NCBI GenBank assembly: GCA_025345505.1
Contig: JANVCC010000071.1
Location: 1,621,594-1,685,593, forward strand
Origin: Todiramphus chloris collaris
Lineage: Eukaryota > Chordata > Aves > Coraciiformes > Alcedinidae
Reading direction: 5' to 3'
DNA: 64,000 bases
Positions 55,401-64,000 of the stretch are shown one piece after another. The stretch's first letter is position 1, and the number at the start of each line of letters is the position of its first letter. Both the position numbers and the translations under genes were made by a program. The notes beneath the pieces are model-generated. The model did not search any database. It was not told where the DNA came from and worked only from the letters and a program-made list of their open reading frames with translations.

Positions 55401-58400
55401 CTCGGTGGTCTCCAGAGCTCCCTTCCAACCCCCTCCAGTCTGTGGTTCAATGAATTCTCTGCCCGTTTGGGGTGAGACAGGGGCCAGCTTGGGCTGATCC
55501 GTGTGTCCCGTTTGGGCTGATCCGTGTGTCCCGTTTGGGCTGATCCGTGTGTCCCGCTTCTCCAGGCGCCGCCGCTTTTGCCGCAGCGGCGCGGGGCTGG
55601 GAAGGAAACCTTCGTCTGCGTTGGGGCTGCAGGGAAGGACCTTTTTAGGTGGATTTAAGAAAGCACTTGGTATCTTTCAGCTTTCAGCTCAGGCAGCTGA
55701 ATGGTGAGGTTTAGGGAGCAGGGGGCTTTCCTTAGCCCAAGCAGTATCGTGGAGGAAGCTGATAAGCCCTGCACACGACCAGCCCAGAGCAGCCCTGTCC
55801 TTACACCGCGTCAAACATCTCCCCTCTGCGCTGCTTTTAGAACACGTGTCAGAGATGCTTTGATAAAAGGGTTTGGAAACTTTACCGTGGCTTCTGCAGA
55901 TCCCTCTATCCTCCCCTTACAAAGAATTCAACCTCCCCTCGCCCCAGAGCCTCAGCATCTCCCCGGGGAGCGCTGGTTTAGGGCTTTGGGAGGTCCCTGC
56001 TCCCTCCAGCCCCTCTCTCGTGCTGGCTGCTGCGAGCGGAGCCTGCTCCTTCCCCGCTTCCTTGTGTTTTGCCACGTGTGAGACTAAAACCTTGGCTCGA
56101 AACGGAGTCGAGAGACACTTCCCAGCAAGCGTTGGAGTTGGAGCCCCGTGGTGTGATTGCAAGAGCCGTGTGGCTTCTGTTGGGTGAGGAGCATCCTGCC
56201 GGAGCCGTGTCCCGGGAGGGGAGGGGGTGCTGGGGGTTACAGCCAGGCAGCATTAGCGAAAAGCTGCGTCTCTTTGACGTGCTTGGGGCTGTTCCTGCCA
56301 CCTCCTTTCTCCTGCCTGAAGCACCCCTCTTCCCTCTCCATCCCAGGGACCTGCTGGGTGAGGTGTGAGGAGCTTTAAGCGGTCGGTACCGTGGCTGATT
56401 CCTCCTCCCTGGTTCTTTTTCTGCAGCTGGTCAGCGAGAAGGTCGGAGGGGCTGAAGGGACCAAGCTTGACGATGACTTCAAGGAAATGGAAAAGGTGAG
56501 TAGAGAACAAGAGAGATCCTCTCAAACCATTCATCTAACTCCTCTGTGACCTTCCCAAAACCGAGCTGATCCTCACTGCTGCTGGGTCATCTTGTCTTTC
56601 CTACAGAAAGTGGACCTGACCAGCAAGGCGGTTACAGAAGTGTTGACCAGAACAATAGAGTACCTCCAGCCGAACCCAGGTGAGAGCCCAGACCTCCCCT
56701 GGCCCCTTCCCTGCTCCCCAGTTTTCCAGGGAAAGAGGCAGAGAGGCCAGAGAGCCATCAGAGAGACCCTTTTTGGCCCTGAGACATTGATCACCAAAGA
56801 TGAAGATCTAGACCCCGCTGTTGCCCTGGGCTGTAAGATGCTGCCGTGGCTGTTGAACAGCGAAAGAACAGACACATCTTTCACCTTGGGCCTAGGGAGG
56901 CCCTGAAGGGGACCTGTTTTGCTTGGGATATCCAGAAAAAGTGGTGTTTCTGGGCTGGGAAGGGATGTCTGGCTTTGCAGGCATCCCCTCTGGAGCCTGC
57001 TGTGCTGTGTGCTCCCAGCCAGCTCGTTCGGAGAGCGCTGGGGAAACTCCTCCAGCCTCCACTGGCGAGCTGCAGGGAACTATTTTTGCTTGTTGTCTTG
57101 GAAAAAGAAACTTCTCTTTTCGTAGTGAATATTTCTGGTGGATGAAGACAATGGGGCTTCTTGGCTTTGGGTGTAGCTTGAGGTGGGGGGTGGGGGGTGG
57201 TGGAAAAAAAGAAGCTGGCAGCGGCCAGCAGCTGCTGGCAGGTCCCAGTAACTGCAAACACGGCTGTGGCTGTTTCTGTGCCAGCTTCCAGAGCCAAGCT
57301 AACCATGCTCAACACCATGTCGAAGATCCGCGGGCAGGTGAAGAACCCCGGGTACCCGCAGTCGGAGGGGCTGCTGGGGGAGAGCATGATCCGGTACGGC
57401 AAGGAGCTGGGCGACGACTCCAACTTCGGTGAGTGGCCCCAGCCCGAGGTGGCGAGGGCCCTTGGCTTTAAAAGGACCTTTCCCATCACCTGAACATACC
57501 AAGGGCTCTTCAAAAAAGGTCTGAAGGCTTCCACCCACCCAGGGGAGGGGTGAGCAGAGCACAAGTGTCCTGGATCAGGAAGGCCAGGGGCACCCTGGGG
57601 TGGACCAGAAGGGCTGTGGTCAGTGGGTCAGAGAGGTTCTCCTGCCCCTCTGCTCTGCCCTGGAGAGGCCACAGCTGGAACGTTGTGTCCAGTGCTGGGC
57701 CCCTCGGGTCAAGAAGGACAGGGAGCTGCTGGAAAGAGTCCAGCGCGGAGCTGGAGATGCTGGAGGGAGTGGAACATCTCCCTGCTGAGGAAAGGCTGAG
57801 GGAGCTGGGGCTCTGGAGGAGGCTGGGGGGTGACCTCAGTGGTGTTTGTAAATATGGAAAGGGCGAGCGTCAGGAGATGGAGCCAGGCTCTGCTCAGGGA
57901 CAGCCAGGGACAGGACACGGGGCAGTGGGTGCAAGCTGGAGCTTTCACTGTGAGGGTGGCAGAGCCTGGCCCAGGCTGCCCAGGGAGGCTGTGGAGTCTC
58001 CTTCTGTAGAGACTTTCCAACCCCCCCTGGCTCTGTTCCTGTGGGACCTGCTCTAGGTGACCCTGCTCTGGCAGGGGGGTTGGACTTGATGATCTTTCCG
58101 GGTCCCTTCCAACCCCCACCATTCTCTGGATGTGTTTAAAAGCCATCCAGATGTGGTGCCTGGGGCTGTGGCTGAGTGGTGGACTGGGTAGAGTTAATGG
58201 TTGGACTCGAGGACCTAAAAGGTCTTTTCCAACCCAAGCGATTCTGTGATTCCAGCTCTAGGGAGGCTGCAGCCAAGAGATCGTTGTGCGTGGCGATTTC
58301 TCATGACCACGTGCGACTTGCAGGGAGGAGGGGGGCGTGTGTGAAACCTTGCAGTGACATCAACTTTAATCTCCTAAACCATCAGCCTGGGCAGGTGCCA

Positions 58401-61400
58401 GAGGCAGGGCAGTGCACAGCTGCCCGATGGCTGCCAGGGCAGCGAGGAGCCCCTCGCCTCGGGAAACCCGCAGCGCTCTGCCTGCTCTCTGCGAGCCACC
58501 GAGGATTCTCCAGAGCATCTCTGGCCCGCTCGGGGTCCCGCATCTCTGGTGCTTCACAGGAACCAGAGTTGATCCAGAGGATGAGAGGGAAGGAAGTTTC
58601 GAGGAGCTCGCACCAACCTCGATTCCCTCGAATGGCCTCTCTTTAAAGGAACACTTCACTTAACGAGCGTTAGTGCCGCATCCTCCCTAGGAGAAGCTTA
58701 TCTGGAGTTACAGCTCCTGAAATAACTCCTCTTGTGTATTTATTTTTCCAGCTGGACAGTAGAGCGGTGTTCTCACGTCACCCTCTCTCCCCCTGGCGCG
58801 TTCTCCTGTGCTAATGTAGTGCTTGAAACGGTTGGTTTGCCAAAGCTGCACGGGAAGAATTGAATCTCTAAATGGTTTCCACTGGAATAAAAAGCCAAGA
58901 CTAAACACGCTTTGCTGCGAGTCCATCTGGCTTAACTGTCGTTGTGGCAGGAGCCTCAGAAAAGCAGGAAACTAAATAGGTTTCAATAAACTCTGAGCTC
59001 TCTAATTCAGCGGGGAGGAGAAGGGATAAGGTTGGCTGGTAGAGGTTGGTGTCTGAAATGAATGAAAGGCTGCAGGTTTGCTGCCAGCGTCTGGGGGAAC
59101 TCGAAAAGTCGGTCAGAGCGCTCTGGGCTTAAAACAATCTGGACAAAAGGATGGCCAGGCTGGATCAGACCGAAGACGCCTCTGCCCCGGGCTTCTCTTG
59201 CCAGCCATGGCCAAGGTTAAAGCACCACACGGCCAATTAGCAGCTCGGCAACTCCCCGAGCTACCAGGGAGTTTAAAAATACTGCTTTTAAAAATAGTTT
59301 TACCTTTTCCTTCCTCTGTGCAGTTGGTAGAGATTGTTCCTGTTTTTCAGGGGTTTAAAAATGAAGCGAGTGAGCCAAGCATCTTGCACAGAGTCGGTAC
59401 CCACGGGCAGCTGCCTGCTCTCGTGCCAGGCTCGGAGATCTGCTCCTGATAGAACCCCAGGGGCGTGGGACGGGGACGGAGCTCGCACACGCTGGGTGTC
59501 TTGGCAGGATGGCTCTGCCTGCAGCCACCTCGGGCTCTCTTTAACTGCCTGGCACCTTCTTCCCTGTCCCTTCTTTTCCTCGCCCGAAGGTGACGCGCTT
59601 CTTGATGCTGGCGAATCCATGAAGCGGTTGGCCGAAGTGAAGGACTCGCTGGACATTGAAGTCAAACAAAATTTTATTGATCCCCTCCAGAACCTGTGTG
59701 ACAAAGACCTGAAAGAGATCCAGGTAAACGTCTCCGTGGTTTTCCCTCCTCCTCCTCATCTCTTTCCTTTCTGTCCCCTGTGCACGCAACCACTTGCTCT
59801 GTCCTGGTGGGAACCGAGGACCCGTGCAGTGTCGGGTCTGTTCCCTGCACTGTGTGTCATTTCTCCTCCCACGTTCACAAGCATTTCCTCCTTGCTCAGC
59901 ACTGCTGCTGCTCCTGAGCTGCTCATAAGGCAGCTTTGACTGGTTCTTCCTGGTGGACAGTAAGTTCTCCGTGGGACAACGATGAGCCCTTGTGGCCGAG
60001 AAGGCCAGTGGTCTCCTGGGGGGCATGAAGAGGAGTGTGGGCAGCAGGTCGAGGGAGGTTCTCCTCCCCCTCTACTCTGCTCTGGTGAGGCCACCCTCTA
60101 GGTCTCCTAGGCAGCATCTCAGGAAGGCCTTTCGGTGTCTCGCCGGGGAGACAGGGAGCTGCTGCCACAGAGACATCTCCATGCAAAGCATGGCCAGGCT
60201 TTGGAGCAGGATCCCTCCCAACCTTGAATTCCTGAGGCAGCTCTGGGAGTGTGTTTTCACTTGCAGTGGTGTCCTGGATACAATAACCACCAACTTGAGT
60301 GCTTACCCCGTACTGCGCTTCTGCTGCTGTTGAGTTGATTTCAACAGCCCTGCCCTCTGCAGTCAGGGGATGCAGTGCCCAGAACCTACATCCGAATTCC
60401 TGATCTCCAGAAACCCCTGTTGCTCCTCCTGGACCAATTCCTCACCTTCCCAAAAGGGTTGTGCAGGGAACAGACCCAAGCGGCTCCCTCAGCTCTTTCC
60501 TCCAGCTCTTGGCTGTGAAATCACATCACCAATTTGTTGAGGGTTGTTTCTCAGTTAAAAAAAAAAAACTCCCTGGGCAGCCCGTTCCAGGGCTTGACAA
60601 CCCTTTCGGTGAAGGAATTGTTCCTGATATCCAGCACTAGTTCTGGCCAAAGGGAGCTGGGATGGTGCCGTGCTCCCTGTCGCCTCGCAGCCGCCCTGCC
60701 CTGCAGCTCTCTGGCCCGTGGCCTCTCCGGGGGCCGAACGGAGGTGGGAGCCACAGAAGCGTGTGCTCTGAGATCAGGTTTCTGAAACGGATCATCTTGG
60801 CCTGTAACTAGAGCTGCCTTCCCAGCAGGAGAGCTGGGCTGCTCCCAATCTCTGGCTTTCCCTTTACTGTTCGTAACCATCCTCTTCCCAGCACCATCTC
60901 AAGAAGCTGGAAGGCAGACGCTTGGACTTTGACTACAAGAAGAAGAGACAGGGCAAGATCCCCGATGAGGAGCTTCGGCAGGCCATGGAGAAGTTTGAAG
61001 AGTCCAAGGAAGTAGCAGAGACCAGCATGCACAACCTCCTAGAAACCGACGTGAGTGCGCGGGGGGAGCGCCGGGCTGCCGGGAGGGTTCCGTTCCCGTG
61101 CTCACGAGGGTGGCATCTCTCGAGGGATGTGGGGTCAGATCAGACACCAGTTTCCACTCTTTGTTCTCGCAATTGTGGGGTTTGCTCTGTGAAAACCCAG
61201 ACCCCAGCGCCCAGCACGTGGCTTGGTGGGTCACTCATCCTTTCCGTAGCTCCTCCTCCTGATCTCGCTCTTGGCCAGAGGGTAGGCTGTGGCTTGTGCC
61301 ACCCGAGCCTCTTCACCATGGCCTGGTGGGATGGAGTTTGGGCAAGTCACACAGCTCACTTGGGAGGATTTGAACAGCTCGTGAAACCCAGGGAGTGGTA

Positions 61401-63668
61401 GGAGGTGTCCTCTGTCCTGCTGAGAATCAGCCGGTGCCTGAAAGCCCAAACCCTCTCCTCACCTCCCCGGGGAAGCCGCCCTCGGTACACGGTCCCCGGC
61501 GTGGTCTGAGCTGGGGACAGCCGCTCATCCCACCTCGGTGTGACTCCCGCAGATCGAGCAGGTGAGCCAGCTCTCGGCCCTGGTGGACGCCCAGCTGGAC
61601 TATCACCGCCAGGCCGTGCAGATCCTGGACGAGCTCGCCGAGAAACTCAAACGCAGGTGAGTCTCGGGGGCTGCGCCCGCTCCTGCTTTCCACAGCCACC
61701 AGCTCTCCGTGTGGCACTTGGCAGAGTAGCTGGACAGCCCCAGCTCCCTCAGCTGCTCCTCACCAGCCTCCTGCTCCAGCCCCTTCCCCAGCTCCCTTGC
61801 CCTTCTCTGTCCACACTCCAGCCCCTCGATGTCCTGCTGGGAGTGAGGGGCCCAAAACTCAACCCAGGATTTGAGGGGCGACCTCCCCAGTGCCCAGTCC
61901 AGGGGGATGCTCGCTCCCCTGGTCCTGCTGGCCACACCAGTGCTGGTACAAGCCTGGGTTGTATTAGACAACAAGCCAGTTCTGGTTAAGGAGGGTACCT
62001 GGCCATTGGCTGTGGCCCAGAAAGATCCACGTGAAGGCCTCATGGTTGCTCTGAAGACCAGAAGGTGAATGCAACGTGGTGGAGATGACGTGGTGGACAC
62101 AGGACAGTGGAGGAGCAGCTGCATCACCTCCTTAAAGGCAGCTGTCACTGAGCCCTCTGCCTGAACCCTCATTTTCCAGCAAGCTCCACTCTATGTGGTG
62201 CTCTCCTGGTGGCCCTGCCACAGAGGTGGCCCTGCCCCACATGCTCTGGAATTCCGAGCCACGTAAGATGGTGAAAGGCAGGTGGGTGCCTGGCACGCAG
62301 GAGCAGGGAGAGCCGTGGAGCTGCCCGGTCTTGCTGCTCTCCCTGCCCCTCCTCGAGTGCCCGACCTTGGCAGCAGCCCCCGGGGAATGTGCGGTTGCTG
62401 CCAAGGTGCCAAGAAACACAGAGGTGCTGTCGAAATCCCGAGGGAGCTGGTTCACCCAGCTGCCCTGACTTGCACAGTCACTCTTCCTGCTGCTCCATCT
62501 CGCCCCAGCGAGCATCTCCCCAATCCTCAGCCAAGGCAGGAGAAGGTGGCTTCTCTGCATCTGGGACTTGCCTGCAGAGCCAAGGATGTGCTTTCCTCAG
62601 CTTGGGCAGAGCCAGGGTGTCTTGGACAGAGCCAGGGCAGCCTCTCCAGGGCCATTTGGCAACGTTGCCCCTGCTGCTTTTTCCTGGTAGAAGAAACTGC
62701 TGAGTGGATCCTGTTTCTTGGTTTGAATTAGGAAGGGCTGGGAGGATCCTGCCAAGTGTGAGGTTCAGAGCTGCAGCATGAGTGTCCTCTGCTGGCCTGG
62801 ATTGCCTGAGCCACCTCCACAGCAAATCCTGGCGTGTGTGGTCCTCTCTCAGGACCAGGTCCCAAACCCTGGGCAAGATCCAGCTTCAGAAACCCCAGCA
62901 CGATTCCTGCAGATTCCTGTCTACAAACCCATTTGCTCCCCTGCATAGCCACCGAGGAGATTCAATATCACGTTCATCTCATCCCATCCTGTTTCATATT
63001 CCAATTTATTCACATTCTTTTTCCTTCTTCCAGAATGAGGGAGGCCTCCTCCCGTCCCAAGCGGGAGTACAAACCCAAACCCAGGGAGACGTACGAGTTC
63101 GGAGACACTGACCAATCTAACGGGGGCTTCTCCTGCAACCCCACCCCCAAAGTCACAGGTAAAGTCGTCCCGTGGGTGTGCACACGCAGGGGCCTCTGGA
63201 GCAGCCTCCTGGGGCTGGAGAGGAGCGACCTTCCCAGTGTGCTGGATGTGCCTGCACGAGCTGGAGGCTCTGAAAAATGCCCCAGATGCCTCCAGACTCG
63301 AGGTGTTTTCTCTTGGGGTCCAGCAGCCTTCGTTATGTTGGCTCTGGGGACGTCCCAGTGGGCTCTCCAGCTCGGGCCACTTGCCCATAGTGCCCAGTCA
63401 GTGCCAGCCAGGAAAACCGAAGCATCTCTCGCTCCCTCCCCGTCTTCCTTCACGCCTCATCCCTCCCTCCCCGGTCCCGGCGAGAGGCACGCGGGTTTCT
63501 AACACAGCATGTGGGCCTCCCCGTTTCTCCTCACAGACCTTCCCTTCAAGGCCCTGCCTTTCCCTCTCTCCACTTCCCGTTGGTTTAAGCATGTCTCTTT
63601 TTGTTTGGAAGCAGCTTCCTCCTCTTTCCGATCCGACAAGCCGTCCCGGGCCTCCGTCAGGAGTATCC
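37440..63668 (+). CDS. SH3GL1: SH3GL1 (endophilin A2), 3' partial, exons 1-9
   Basis: Membrane-curving endocytic adaptor. Endophilins bind and tubulate membrane through an N-BAR dimer and recruit dynamin and synaptojanin through a C-terminal SH3 domain. Exons: 37440-37484, 56427-56495, 56607-56679, 57285-57428, 59590-59723, 60892-61050, 61553-61656, 63034-63158, 63612-63668. They give an unbroken 303-codon frame in phase 1 at the last donor. The product starts with the amphipathic H0 helix [15 protein letters not shown] and follows human SH3GL1 closely through [12 protein letters not shown]. The final exon, expected to carry about 64 residues with the SH3 domain, is not found before 64000, so the gene continues past the edge. 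Intron 1 is 18.9 kb; the others are 0.1-2.2 kb. Paralogues SH3GL2/SH3GL3 are less likely given the synteny with CHAF1A. Confidence 0.95.
37819..37862. repeat. Poly-G tracts 3' of SH3GL1 exon 1
   Basis: Runs of 15 G (37819-37833) and 13 G (37850-37862) separated by a C/G-rich spacer. They have G-quadruplex potential, and their length may be uncertain in the assembly. Confidence 0.8.
40280..40500 (-). mobile_element. CR1 LINE fragment
   Basis: Reverse CR1 carrying the CAGAGAAGGAGACTCCACAG block, in SH3GL1 intron 1. Confidence 0.88.
40916..40938. repeat. (CCT)n microsatellite
   Basis: Uninterrupted CCT triplets in SH3GL1 intron 1. Confidence 0.85.
41318..41685 (+). mobile_element. CR1 LINE fragment
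   Basis: Forward CR1 with GGACTTGAGCATCTCCCCTC, AGGCTGAGGGAACTGGGGCT and the CCACCTCAACGTGAGGA segment, truncated before its 3' terminus. Confidence 0.9.
42420..42800 (+). mobile_element. CR1 LINE 3' fragment
   Basis: Forward CR1 from CCCTGGGGCTGTTTAGCCTG to the end GGTGATCTCCAGAGCTCCCT and TTCTGTGACA. Confidence 0.9.
44262..44465. repeat. Minisatellite, 40-41-bp period, five units
   Basis: Units begin at 44262, 44302, 44343, 44384 and 44425. They share GCTGCATCCCTCTCTTCCCC and GGAGCAGATGAGCCCATG with very few changes. Confidence 0.93.
44452..44520. repeat. Two-copy 33-bp-scale tandem repeat
   Basis: AGAGGAACTCAGAACCATTC is followed by CATCCTTCCCCCC, twice in tandem (second copy with GGACC). 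It directly abuts the 41-bp array. Confidence 0.85.
46428..47210 (-). mobile_element. CR1 LINE fragment (about 0.8 kb)
   Basis: The longest CR1 copy of SH3GL1 intron 1, reverse, starting at CAGAATCACAGGATGGTGGG and reaching the GCTCATGAGCAGCTCGTTGC region and beyond. Confidence 0.92.
47965..48002. repeat. 13-bp tandem repeat, three units
   Basis: GAGCACAGAGATG repeated nearly three times, next to unique sequence. Confidence 0.85.
48125..48335 (-). mobile_element. CR1 LINE fragment
   Basis: Reverse CR1 with the CAGAGAAGGAGACTCCACAG block; it ends at TTTCTCCTGCTGCTCAGCTG. Confidence 0.9.
49310..49792. repeat. Minisatellite, exact 46-bp period, about 10.5 units
   Basis: GATCC falls at 49356, 49402, 49448, 49494, 49540, 49586, 49632, 49678, 49724 and 49770, always 46 bases apart. 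The unit contains GGGGAGCTCCCGGTTCCCCC and GACTCGGAGC, and includes a BamHI site in most copies. Units differ at a few positions only. Because 46 is not a multiple of three and the unit lacks stops, long reading frames run through it on both strands. Confidence 0.97.
50590..51170 (-). mobile_element. CR1 LINE fragment
   Basis: Reverse CR1 parallel to the 46428 copy, from GAGGTTGGAAGGGCCCTCTG to the CTCCCTTGACCTGCTGCCCA segment. Confidence 0.9.
51690..52095 (+). mobile_element. CR1 LINE 3' fragment (diverged)
   Basis: Forward CR1 with GGTTGCCCAGAGAGGTGGTG, CAGATGAGCTTTGAGGTCCC and the terminus CAATGATTCTGTGATTTG. It ends 230 bases before the candidate alternative first exon. Confidence 0.85.
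52325..52546 (+). CDS. Candidate alternative first exon of SH3GL1 (proline-rich)
   Basis: Within intron 1, an ATG in good context (ACAATGG) opens 74 codons ending CTGCAG followed by the donor GTGAGG. The length is a whole number of codons, so splicing to exon 2 (56427, phase 0) would join it in frame to LVSEKVGG, replacing [15 protein letters not shown]. The peptide is Pro/Ser-rich ([20 protein letters not shown]). The surrounding 52330-52800 is CpG-richer than its flanks. Against it: GC-rich DNA is open in several frames here, and no homologous peptide is recalled. Treat as a hypothesis. Confidence 0.3.
53135..53568 (+). mobile_element. CR1 LINE 3' fragment
   Basis: Forward CR1 that runs from GGTGATGAAGGGACTTGAGC to the ACCATTCTAGGATCCTACGA end. 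Nearly identical to the join of the 41318 and 42420 copies. Confidence 0.92.
53734..53800. repeat. 18-bp tandem repeat, about 3.5 units
   Basis: CACCAGCACCATCTCACC repeated without change in SH3GL1 intron 1. Confidence 0.93.
54575..54710 (-). mobile_element. CR1 LINE 3' end
   Basis: Starts AGATCATAGAATCAGAGAAT and holds the last roughly 135 bases of CR1 in reverse. Confidence 0.88.
55133..55448 (+). mobile_element. CR1 LINE 3' fragment
   Basis: Forward CR1 starting ATCTGCAGGGTGGGGGGCAA and ending near the GGTCTCCAGAGCTCCCTTCC segment. Confidence 0.9.
55491..55559. repeat. 23-bp tandem repeat, three units
   Basis: Units start at 55491, 55514 and 55537 (GGGCTGATCCGTGTGTCCCG plus three bases) and are identical except at the last bases. 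Confidence 0.93.
56427..61656 (+). CDS. SH3GL1: SH3GL1 exons 2-7: BAR domain core
   Basis: Residues 16-243. Markers: [60 protein letters not shown]; the membrane-facing insert region [40 protein letters not shown]; and [20 protein letters not shown]. The three-helix bundle is complete, with no frame breaks. Confidence 0.94.
57570..58125 (+). mobile_element. CR1 LINE 3' fragment
   Basis: Forward CR1, about 550 bases, including GAGAGGTTCTCCTGCCCCTC and AACATCTCCCTGCTGAGGAA and ending CCCCCACCATTCTCTGG. In SH3GL1 intron 4. Confidence 0.9.
58180..58254 (+). mobile_element. CR1 LINE 3' end, short
   Basis: GTTAATGGTTGGACTCGAGG, then CCAAGCGATTCTGTGATTCC; a second, separate CR1 terminus just after the previous one. 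Confidence 0.8.
59990..60110 (+). mobile_element. CR1 LINE fragment, short
   Basis: CCGAGAAGGCCAGTGGTCTC, GGCATGAAGAGGAGTGTGGG and GGTTCTCCTCCCCCTCTACT match the upstream part of the other forward CR1 copies. In SH3GL1 intron 5. Confidence 0.75.
60560..60650 (-). mobile_element. CR1 LINE fragment, short
   Basis: CTCCCTGGGCAGCCCGTTCC and GTGAAGGAATTGTTCCTGAT in reverse orientation, directly after a poly-A run at 60557-60568. Confidence 0.75.
61725..61945 (-). mobile_element. CR1 LINE fragment
   Basis: Reverse CR1 of the 2995-3605 subfamily (CAGCTCCCTCAGCTGCTCCT, TCCTGCTGGGAGTGAGGGGC). It starts some 70 bases after SH3GL1 exon 7. Confidence 0.88.
63034..63668 (+). CDS. SH3GL1: SH3GL1 exons 8-9: linker between BAR and SH3
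   Basis: Exon 8 (63034-63158) encodes [20 protein letters not shown] and a Gly/Ser/Asn linker. Exon 9 (63612-63668) encodes [19 protein letters not shown], the variable linker, ending at a GTGAGT donor. Exon 9 is supported by frame, splice sites and the human Ala-Ala-Ser-Ser-Ser-Phe-Arg-Ser match. Confidence 0.88.
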
Positions 63669-64000
63669 GTGAGTTTCCTCCCTCCGCACTGCATGGTGTG
63701 TGACCATCTCTCCCGAGCCTCCCCGCTCCTCCTCCCGTCACGCTGCTGCTTGGAGCTGCTAATAACCCCCTGCCCCCCTCCCCGTGCTGAGCCTGCCCAG
63801 CGGAACAGCCCCACTAAGCTGAGCTCAGCCCCACTAAGCTGAGCTCAGCCCCACTAAGCTGAGCTCAGCCCCGAGCTAAGCTCTAAACTAAACTCACCCG
63901 GAGGGGTTGTAGCGGCTCTCGTCGTCCTGCGAGGGGCCGTGGGCAGCAGATGTCCCCCCACGAGGTGTCGGGCATCTCGAGGCTCACCCAGCACCCAGGC
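63669..64000. other. Start of the last SH3GL1 intron, up to the window edge
   Basis: Contains the 20-bp repeat and, at 63890-63925, a possible minus-strand splice acceptor/donor pair. The SH3 exon is not present. Confidence 0.6.
63809..63868. repeat. 20-bp tandem repeat, three identical units
   Basis: CCCCACTAAGCTGAGCTCAG at 63809, 63829 and 63849, in the last SH3GL1 intron. Confidence 0.95.

Larger units (their letters stand above)
37485..56426 (+). other. SH3GL1 intron 1
   Basis: An 18.9-kb intron. Its first 2.8 kb (37485-40275) is unique sequence with poly-G tracts near exon 1. From 40280 on it carries ten CR1 fragments in both orientations and five tandem arrays, separated by unique sequence without convincing exons. 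The exception is the candidate alternative first exon at 52325-52546. Confidence 0.85.

Noticed and set aside
63669..64000. Search for the SH3 exon of SH3GL1
   Set aside because: No frame encoding the ALYDF-type start of the SH3 domain is present, so the gene was left 3' partial.

Overview
The window is vertebrate nuclear DNA and almost certainly avian. Four protein-coding genes with short GT-AG introns and CpG-rich promoters sit among about 28 fragments of the avian CR1 LINE and several GC-rich minisatellites. Gene order (HDGFL2 - UBXN6 - CHAF1A - SH3GL1) is the inverted equivalent of human 19p13.3, which is known to correspond to a gene-dense bird microchromosome (chromosome 28 in chicken). 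The species cannot be named from the sequence alone.

Layout. 24-11093 (minus): complete coding region of HDGFL2, 16 exons, 644 codons, a PWWP chromatin reader with an integrase-binding-type helical domain. 11094-13361: divergent intergenic region with two promoters, a 20-odd-bp minisatellite and an unassigned 1-kb stretch. 13362-18186 (plus): complete UBXN6, 11 exons, 437 codons, a p97/VCP cofactor with PUB and UBX domains; one intron uses a GC donor and a poly(A) signal directly follows the stop codon. 19609-35766 (minus): complete coding region of CHAF1A, 14 coding exons, 930 codons, the large subunit of chromatin assembly factor 1. 35767-37439: CpG-rich bidirectional promoter shared by CHAF1A and SH3GL1. 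37440-63668 (plus): SH3GL1 (endophilin A2), nine exons covering the N-BAR domain and linker; the last exon with the SH3 domain lies beyond the right edge. The first SH3GL1 intron is 18.9 kb and holds ten CR1 fragments and most of the minisatellites.

All exon chains were built by hand from splice sites. Each keeps an open frame from ATG to stop (or, for SH3GL1, to the window edge). The genes do not form a pathway: HDGFL2 and CHAF1A act on chromatin, UBXN6 in p97-dependent ubiquitin and endolysosomal processes, and SH3GL1 in endocytosis. They are linked by conserved synteny and, for CHAF1A/SH3GL1, by a shared promoter region.

The most interesting unexplained item is a possible alternative first exon of SH3GL1 at 52325-52546. 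It is a 74-codon proline-rich frame that ends at a strong splice donor in exactly the phase needed to join exon 2; it would replace the membrane-inserting N-terminal helix. Other items are a strictly periodic 46-bp minisatellite, the UBXN6 GC-AG intron, the UBXN6 stop-adjacent poly(A) signal, and a CR1 remnant between ZNF143-type motifs and the SH3GL1 start.
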